Positions 59,685 through 64,000 of a DNA stretch of 64,000 bases are shown here, one piece after another. Position numbers and translations under genes: made by a program. The notes under the pieces were generated by a model, which did no database searches, had not been told where the DNA came from, and was given only the letters and a program-made list of their open reading frames with translations. The number at the start of each line of letters is the position of its first letter. Within the stretch, counting starts at the first letter, position 1. The stretch comes from Corynebacterium sp. ES2730-CONJ. Its GTDB lineage: Bacteria; Actinomycetota; Actinomycetes; Mycobacteriales; Mycobacteriaceae. Location: assembly GCF_024834055.1 (NCBI RefSeq), contig NZ_JANUXZ010000006.1, forward strand, positions 62,001 through 126,000. Reading direction: 5' to 3'.

Positions 59685-60440
59685 TTAAACTCCTCCCAGA
59701 AGGCCAGCTTCTCCGTTTCCGGCGGCTCCCATCGATTCATACCCGAGAGAGACTCCCATATTCCACCCGTCGAGGTACCATCGAGCATTCTGGCAGTTAT
59801 CTGGGGTGAAGATGAGATCTTCTGGCCGAATATCCTCGGCATCATCCTCCGAAATTTCTGAGCTATAACGAGGACGAGCCGTTAATTGAGCCCAACAGGT
59901 ATTACCTAGACCTGAAAATAGTGGGTACTGATGACTTTCAAGCTCTAAAAGATGTGAGGTGAGAGCAGAAATGGTACCTCCGTGAGCCACCAATAAAACG
60001 GTGCCTTGATCCCAAAGAGCAAATTCGCGCATTAATTCATCAACAACCGGTCGTGCTCTACGTGCAACCTCAAGCCGTGACTCACCACCAGGAGGAGCCC
60101 AGGTTGGATCGTGACGCCAATAGGCACGTAATCCGGGGAACTGCCGATCCACCTCGGCATGAGAACGGGCCTGCCACTGACCCAGATTGGTCTCACGCAA
60201 ACGATCATCTATGGTGACCTCAACACCGAGGCGCTCCCCGACTGCCCGAGCGGTTTCACTCGCCCGAGTAAGGTCAGAGGAAATAATTCGAGAAATTTTG
60301 ACAGTTTCCAAGAATGCGGCGACCTGAGCAGCTTGCGCTCGGCCCCGAGTCGAGAGCTCAGTATCCAAGTGGCCTTGCATGCGACCAGAAGCGTTATACG
60401 ATGTTTCACCGTGCCGGAGCAGAATTAATCGACGTGTCAT
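59685..60440 (-). CDS. histidine phosphatase (phosphoglycerate-mutase-like)
   Basis: A 251-residue member of the histidine phosphatase superfamily. The catalytic RHGET motif is at residues 9-13, the second His is in VAHGG (about 154-158), and conserved Arg/Glu residues lie in SDLTRASETA and LRETNLGQWQ. In actinobacteria the gene beside rsfS often encodes a glucosyl-3-phosphoglycerate-type phosphatase or similar enzyme; the substrate is not decided here. It has a C-terminal extension of about 45 residues past the usual end. It follows rsfS by 55 bp in the same direction. Confidence 0.9.
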   Translation of the reverse strand: MTRRLILLRHGETSYNASGRMQGHLDTELSTRGRAQAAQVAAFLETVKISRIISSDLTRASETARAVGERLGVEVTIDDRLRETNLGQWQARSHAEVDRQFPGLRAYWRHDPTWAPPGGESRLEVARRARPVVDELMREFALWDQGTVLLVAHGGTISALTSHLLELESHQYPLFSGLGNTCWAQLTARPRYSSEISEDDAEDIRPEDLIFTPDNCQNARWYLDGWNMGVSLGYESMGAAGNGEAGLLGGV

Positions 60441-60495
60441 ATAAAATTCTCGCGATATAGAGAGTCAACCAGGGGTTAGGTTCTACAGCTCGAGT

Positions 60496-60963
60496 TTACA
60501 ATTCTTCCTCGTCGGGGTCGTTTTCAACCAAAGGAATCTCATCGAGGGACTGCACGGACCGAAGGTCGATGTCATCATTCCATTCTGTTGGACGCTCCAT
60601 CGTATCAATCCCATCAACCTCGATAAGTGGGCAATCACGATAGAGCCTATCGAGTCCATAGAAATCACGTTCGGTATTGCGTTGGACGTGAATAACAAAG
60701 GAACCGTAGTCGAGCAAAACCCAGCGATTCTCCCGATTTCCTTCACGCCGCTTGGGTTCGTGGCCCTGGTTGGAAAGGACATCTTCGATCTCCTCGACGA
60801 TCGCGCGCACTTGGCGTTCGTTATCTGCAGAAGCAAGAAGAAAAATCTCGGTAATTGCCATGACATCGCTGACGTCGATGACGGCGATATTTGTTGCAAG
60901 TTTTTCGTTAGCGGCCACCGCAGCGGTAGCTGCGAGTGCGGTAGTATCGTGGGTCGCGGTCAC
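60496..60963 (-). CDS. rsfS: ribosomal silencing factor RsfS
   Basis: A 155-residue protein of the RsfS/DUF143 family, which binds L14 (uL14) and stops subunit joining when nutrients are scarce. The IAVIDVSDVMAITEIFLLASADNERQVRAI block and the WVLLDYGSFVIHVQRNTERDFYGLDRLYRD block are diagnostic. An acidic C-terminal tail of about 35 residues is extra. GTG start preceded by AAAGGA. It lies between nadD and the phosphatase gene, the usual actinobacterial order. Confidence 0.95.
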   Translation of the reverse strand: MTATHDTTALAATAAVAANEKLATNIAVIDVSDVMAITEIFLLASADNERQVRAIVEEIEDVLSNQGHEPKRREGNRENRWVLLDYGSFVIHVQRNTERDFYGLDRLYRDCPLIEVDGIDTMERPTEWNDDIDLRSVQSLDEIPLVENDPDEEEL

Positions 60964-61048
60964 TATAATCCTTTTGTTCCTTTTCAGTGGTGTAGAGCTT
61001 CACAAGTATTCTGTCATGAATCAGCCGATGAAGAGAAAAATTCCTCGA

Positions 61049-61675
61049 TCATTTGAGTTCTGAGGTAGCACGGTAGAGGCCATGCTTGTGGATATATTGC
61101 ACCACCCCATCGGGTACGAGGTACCACAGGGGTTTGGAGGTTTGCGTTCGTTGTCGACAATCCGTTGATGAGATAGCCATTGCAGGAATTTCCACCAACT
61201 CCACTCTTTTGCGGTAACGCGGAGGGAGGATATCATCGTCGAGCAGATAGCCAGGTCGGGTTACGCCTACGAAAGTGGCGAGATGGAAGATCATTTCCCA
61301 TTCCCGCCAACTGAGGATCTTAGCCAGCGCATCGGCTCCCGTAATGAAATAGAATTCAGCGTTAGGATAGAGAGAGCGCAAATCCTTGAGGGTGTCGATG
61401 GTGTAGGTCGGTCCGGATCGGTCAATATCAACCCGACTCACCTCGAATCGAGGATTCGAAGCTGTAGCGATCACCGTCATCAGATAGCGATCTTCGCCTG
61501 GTGAAACCACTCGATCTGTTTTTTGCCACGGGCATCCGGTCGGAACAAAGATGACGCGATCGAGATGAAAGCGCGCCGCAACTTCACTCGCTGCCACTAA
61601 ATGTCCGTGGTGGATGGGGTCAAAAGTTCCCCCCATAATGCCGATTTTCTCAGGCTGGTGTTGGTAGCTCTTCAT
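61049..61675 (-). CDS. nadD: nicotinate-nucleotide adenylyltransferase
   Basis: A 208-residue enzyme that makes deamido-NAD from nicotinate mononucleotide and ATP. The [12 protein letters not shown] nucleotide-binding motif (about residues 15-26), the [10 protein letters not shown] segment and the ISSTDCR motif (ISSTxxR) are all present. It starts nine bases after proA and is followed by rsfS. The length is normal. Confidence 0.96.
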   Translation of the reverse strand: MKSYQHQPEKIGIMGGTFDPIHHGHLVAASEVAARFHLDRVIFVPTGCPWQKTDRVVSPGEDRYLMTVIATASNPRFEVSRVDIDRSGPTYTIDTLKDLRSLYPNAEFYFITGADALAKILSWREWEMIFHLATFVGVTRPGYLLDDDILPPRYRKRVELVEIPAMAISSTDCRQRTQTSKPLWYLVPDGVVQYIHKHGLYRATSELK

Positions 61676-61684
61676 GATCTTCCA

Positions 61685-62959
61685 CTACGGCCTAATATGT
61701 CCGTTGCCCTCAAGGATCCATTTGGTGCTGGTCAGTTCCGGCAAGGCCATGGGACCTCTGGCGTGCAGTTTTTGAGTGGAAATGCCGATTTCTGCACCCA
61801 TCCCGTATTGTTCGCCGTCGGTAAAAGCGGTCGAAGCATTAACCATAACCGCGGCCGAATCAACCTCGTCAACAAAGCGCTGAGCTGTGATGATATTGGT
61901 GGTAGCGATTGCCTCGGTATGTCCAGTGGAATACTGCCGTATATGGGCAATGGCACCATTGACACCAGCAACCATTTTCGCTGCGATATCCATCGACAGG
62001 TATTCCTCTTCCCAATCCTGCTGGGTCGCCGGAATGATCTCGCTCAGTCCAAGAGGAAGAAATTCCTCAGTATCACCGTGTACCGTTACCCCCGCCTCAA
62101 TAAGGGCTGAAAGAATGCGGTGAGTGGAGGTGGCGTTAAGGGCTTTATCGATAAGGACTGTTTCGGTGGCATTACACACACTCGTGCGGCGGGTCTTTCC
62201 ATTGATCAAAATCGCGATTGCCTGATCGAGATCACACTCGGAATCTATATACAAATGACAGTTGCCGGTTCCTGTCTCGATGGTAGGAACTGTAGCTTGG
62301 TGGACAACGGCGTTAATCAGCCCTGCACCCCCGCGGGGAATAACAACGTCCACGAGGCCTCGAGCGGTAACAAGCGCTGTGACACTGTCATGGGTATCAC
62401 AAGGTAGTAACTGCACGATCTCTGCCGGTAGGCCCTGTTCGCGGGCGGCATCCTGCAGAATGTTCACGAGTGCCTGATTGGAGAATGCCGCGGAGCGCGA
62501 ACCGCGCAACAGCGCCACATTGCCAGATTTGAGCGCCAATCCAAAGGCGTCAACGGTCACATTTGGACGCGCCTCGTATACCATTCCCATAACGCCAAGT
62601 GGGACTCGCACTTGGCGCATTTTCATTCCATTCTCCATCACGCGACCCGCAACGATATCCCCGACGGGGTCTCTTAGTCGGGCCACTTGGCGCAGCCCCT
62701 CGGCCATGCCTTTTATGCGGTTTCTATCAAGAGCGAGTCGATCAATTAAGTTATCAGACATCCCACGCTCGCGACCGGCGGTGATATCGCGAGCATTAGC
62801 TTGCAGAATATCCTCGGCATGATCCTCGAGTGCCTGAGCTGCTTGGTTAAGGAGGTGATTCTTGCGCGCCGTCGAGAGGCGAGCAACGGTAGGGGCCAAA
62901 GACCGGGCGACTCGTGCACGAGCAACAACCTGCTCGGTTTCGGGGTGATCGGAATTCAT
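61685..62959 (-). CDS. proA: gamma-glutamyl phosphate reductase
   Basis: A 424-residue enzyme for the second step of proline synthesis, reducing gamma-glutamyl phosphate to the semialdehyde with NADPH. The catalytic Cys is in [13 protein letters not shown]; the [29 protein letters not shown] block and the closing [19 protein letters not shown] are typical. It follows proB by 93 bp and runs directly into nadD. Confidence 0.97.
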   Translation of the reverse strand: MNSDHPETEQVVARARVARSLAPTVARLSTARKNHLLNQAAQALEDHAEDILQANARDITAGRERGMSDNLIDRLALDRNRIKGMAEGLRQVARLRDPVGDIVAGRVMENGMKMRQVRVPLGVMGMVYEARPNVTVDAFGLALKSGNVALLRGSRSAAFSNQALVNILQDAAREQGLPAEIVQLLPCDTHDSVTALVTARGLVDVVIPRGGAGLINAVVHQATVPTIETGTGNCHLYIDSECDLDQAIAILINGKTRRTSVCNATETVLIDKALNATSTHRILSALIEAGVTVHGDTEEFLPLGLSEIIPATQQDWEEEYLSMDIAAKMVAGVNGAIAHIRQYSTGHTEAIATTNIITAQRFVDEVDSAAVMVNASTAFTDGEQYGMGAEIGISTQKLHARGPMALPELTSTKWILEGNGHIRP

Positions 62960-63052
62960 AAATACCGATGGTAGTAGATCTCCGCCGAGAACGGTTGATC
63001 CTCAAAGCCCCTAGCGAATCGATAGGCGCTGAGGATGATATATTCCAGCCGA

Positions 63053-64000
63053 CTACTCTTGGGCCATCATAGCGCCGTCGAGCGAGAGGTGATTGGCGTG
63101 GATCACCGGCCGTCGTTCTTCCAGCTGACAGGTTTGCAATCCCATAATCGACTCAATGACGCTCGATTCATAGGCCACCTCGCCGCGCCCTACGAGCTGT
63201 CCCTGGGGGCCTAAGATATCAACAATCTCACCGGCGTGAAAAATACCTTCCACCTGGGTAATACCTACAGGCAGCAGGGAGCTTTTACCCGTTGACAATG
63301 CTGCAACTGCCCCCGCATCAATGTGGATTGTTCCACCCGAATCAGCCGCGTAGAGCGCCCACGATTTCCAAGCCGAGAGAGTATGCGTCTGCGGATGGAA
63401 AACGGTTCCCACACCCGCGTCATCGAGCGCATCACCGATATAAGCTGCCGAAGTGAGAAGCACCGGGACCCCACCTCTGGTGGCTATACGACTCGCCTGT
63501 ACCTTAGAAGCCATGCCACCAGTACCCACGGCACCGCCAGCACCTGCGATCACACCATTCAGGTCGCGTTCATCACGCACCGCGTCAATAAAGCGGGCTC
63601 CGTTTTCGCTTGGATTCTTATCATAGAGGCCATCAACATCCGAGAGGAGGAAGAGGGCGTCGGCAAGACTAAGGTGCGCAACGAGGGCGGCGAGTCGGTC
63701 GTTATCGCCGAAGCGCATTTCTGTGGTGGCCACCGTATCGTTCTCATTGACAATGGGAACGACTCCAAGTCGCAATAGCTTCTCCATGGTCTGCTGGGCA
63801 TTACGAGCGCGATCACGGCTTCCCGCATCAGAAGCGGTGAGTAAGACCTGCCCGATTGTCTGCCCAAAGCGAGCAAATGACGCGCCCCAGGTATGCATGA
63901 GGTGGACTTGGCCGACTGCAGCGACTGCCTGTTTGGTGGCTAAATCTGTGGGTCGGGTATCTAATCCCAGCGGTCCCATACCCGCGGCAACTGCACCAGA
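63053..64000 (-). CDS. proB: glutamate 5-kinase (5' end cut by the window)
   Basis: The first enzyme of proline synthesis. The open frame continues through the window edge: the residues before the first in-window Met read SGAVAAG, which with the Met completes the conserved SSGAVAAG-type stretch, so the N-terminal part lies beyond 64000. The kinase core shows [29 protein letters not shown] and [37 protein letters not shown] closes it. A C-terminal PUA domain (from about [24 protein letters not shown]) is present. It leads into proA. Confidence 0.97.
   Translation of the reverse strand, partial: SGAVAAGMGPLGLDTRPTDLATKQAVAAVGQVHLMHTWGASFARFGQTIGQVLLTASDAGSRDRARNAQQTMEKLLRLGVVPIVNENDTVATTEMRFGDNDRLAALVAHLSLADALFLLSDVDGLYDKNPSENGARFIDAVRDERDLNGVIAGAGGAVGTGGMASKVQASRIATRGGVPVLLTSAAYIGDALDDAGVGTVFHPQTHTLSAWKSWALYAADSGGTIHIDAGAVAALSTGKSSLLPVGITQVEGIFHAGEIVDILGPQGQLVGRGEVAYESSVIESIMGLQTCQLEERRPVIHANHLSLDGAMMAQE

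Overview
The window is chromosomal DNA of a low-to-moderate G+C actinobacterium. The best fit is the Actinomycetaceae (Arcanobacterium/Trueperella/Mobiluncus/Actinomyces neighbourhood); I cannot fix the genus. Reasons: the actinobacterial order proB-proA-nadD-rsfS-phosphatase-degV; lepA and rpsT beside a PemK-like gene; holA-comEC-comEA; sortase-C pilus genes with DUF5979-type adhesin repeats; a pyruvate formate-lyase (PFL) system pointing to a facultative anaerobe; and many genes that look leaderless (a -10 hexamer 6-8 nt before the start codon). No tRNA, rRNA, CRISPR array, intact IS element or prophage was recognised. || Layout. 1-5.6 kb: M3 oligopeptidase with two tiny membrane proteins, a carboxylesterase coupled to a compact maltokinase-like kinase, idi, a lipoprotein. 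5.9-12.4 kb: BrnQ amino-acid carrier and a complete peptide-type ABC importer whose two ATPases are fused. 12.4-18.1 kb: BASS transporter, proline-iminopeptidase-like hydrolase, YggS, a membrane-linked esterase of the antigen-85/esterase-D fold, and a sialidase without a signal peptide. 18.1-22.0 kb: the fermentation locus pflB-grcA-pflA with a long structured leader. 22-26.7 kb: methyltransferase, unknown gene, an NCS2 nucleobase permease fused to an OHCU-decarboxylase-like domain, FAH-family hydrolase. 26.7-30.0 kb: a pair of dynamin-like membrane GTPases. 30.0-32.3 kb: decayed accessory DNA including a possible plasmid-replication fragment and an unknown gene downstream of an orphan nrdI. 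32.3-41.7 kb: pilus locus (shaft pilin, SrtC, minor pilin, large LPXTG adhesin, second SrtC). 41.9-45.0 kb: BCCT osmolyte transporter, CAP-domain exoprotein. 45.2-52.7 kb: lepA, pemK-like, rpsT, lysE, ankyrin protein, holA, comEC, comEA. 52.8-58 kb: LppP/LprE-type lipoprotein and an IrtAB/YbtPQ-like ABC pair behind an iron-box-like site. 58.8-64 kb: degV, phosphatase, rsfS, nadD, proA and a proB cut by the window end. || The most striking system is the PFL locus. The large PFL subunit ends just before the glycyl-radical domain, and that domain is encoded by a separate 83-residue gene with its own ribosome binding site, preceded by a strong RNA hairpin and a 16-bp palindrome. The activase gene follows after a terminator. 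So here the oxygen-sensitive radical domain is not a spare part next to a full-length enzyme but appears to be the only copy at this locus. A multi-stem RNA (18432-18540), two inverted repeats and a C-run-rich stretch lie upstream of pflB and are candidates for its control. Other unusual points: a permease-enzyme fusion whose catalytic His and Glu are replaced, a second sortase C without the usual lid motif, a shared TTAGG-N4-CCTAA site ahead of orphan nrdI and the ABC pair, and short-period tandem repeats in three intergenic regions.
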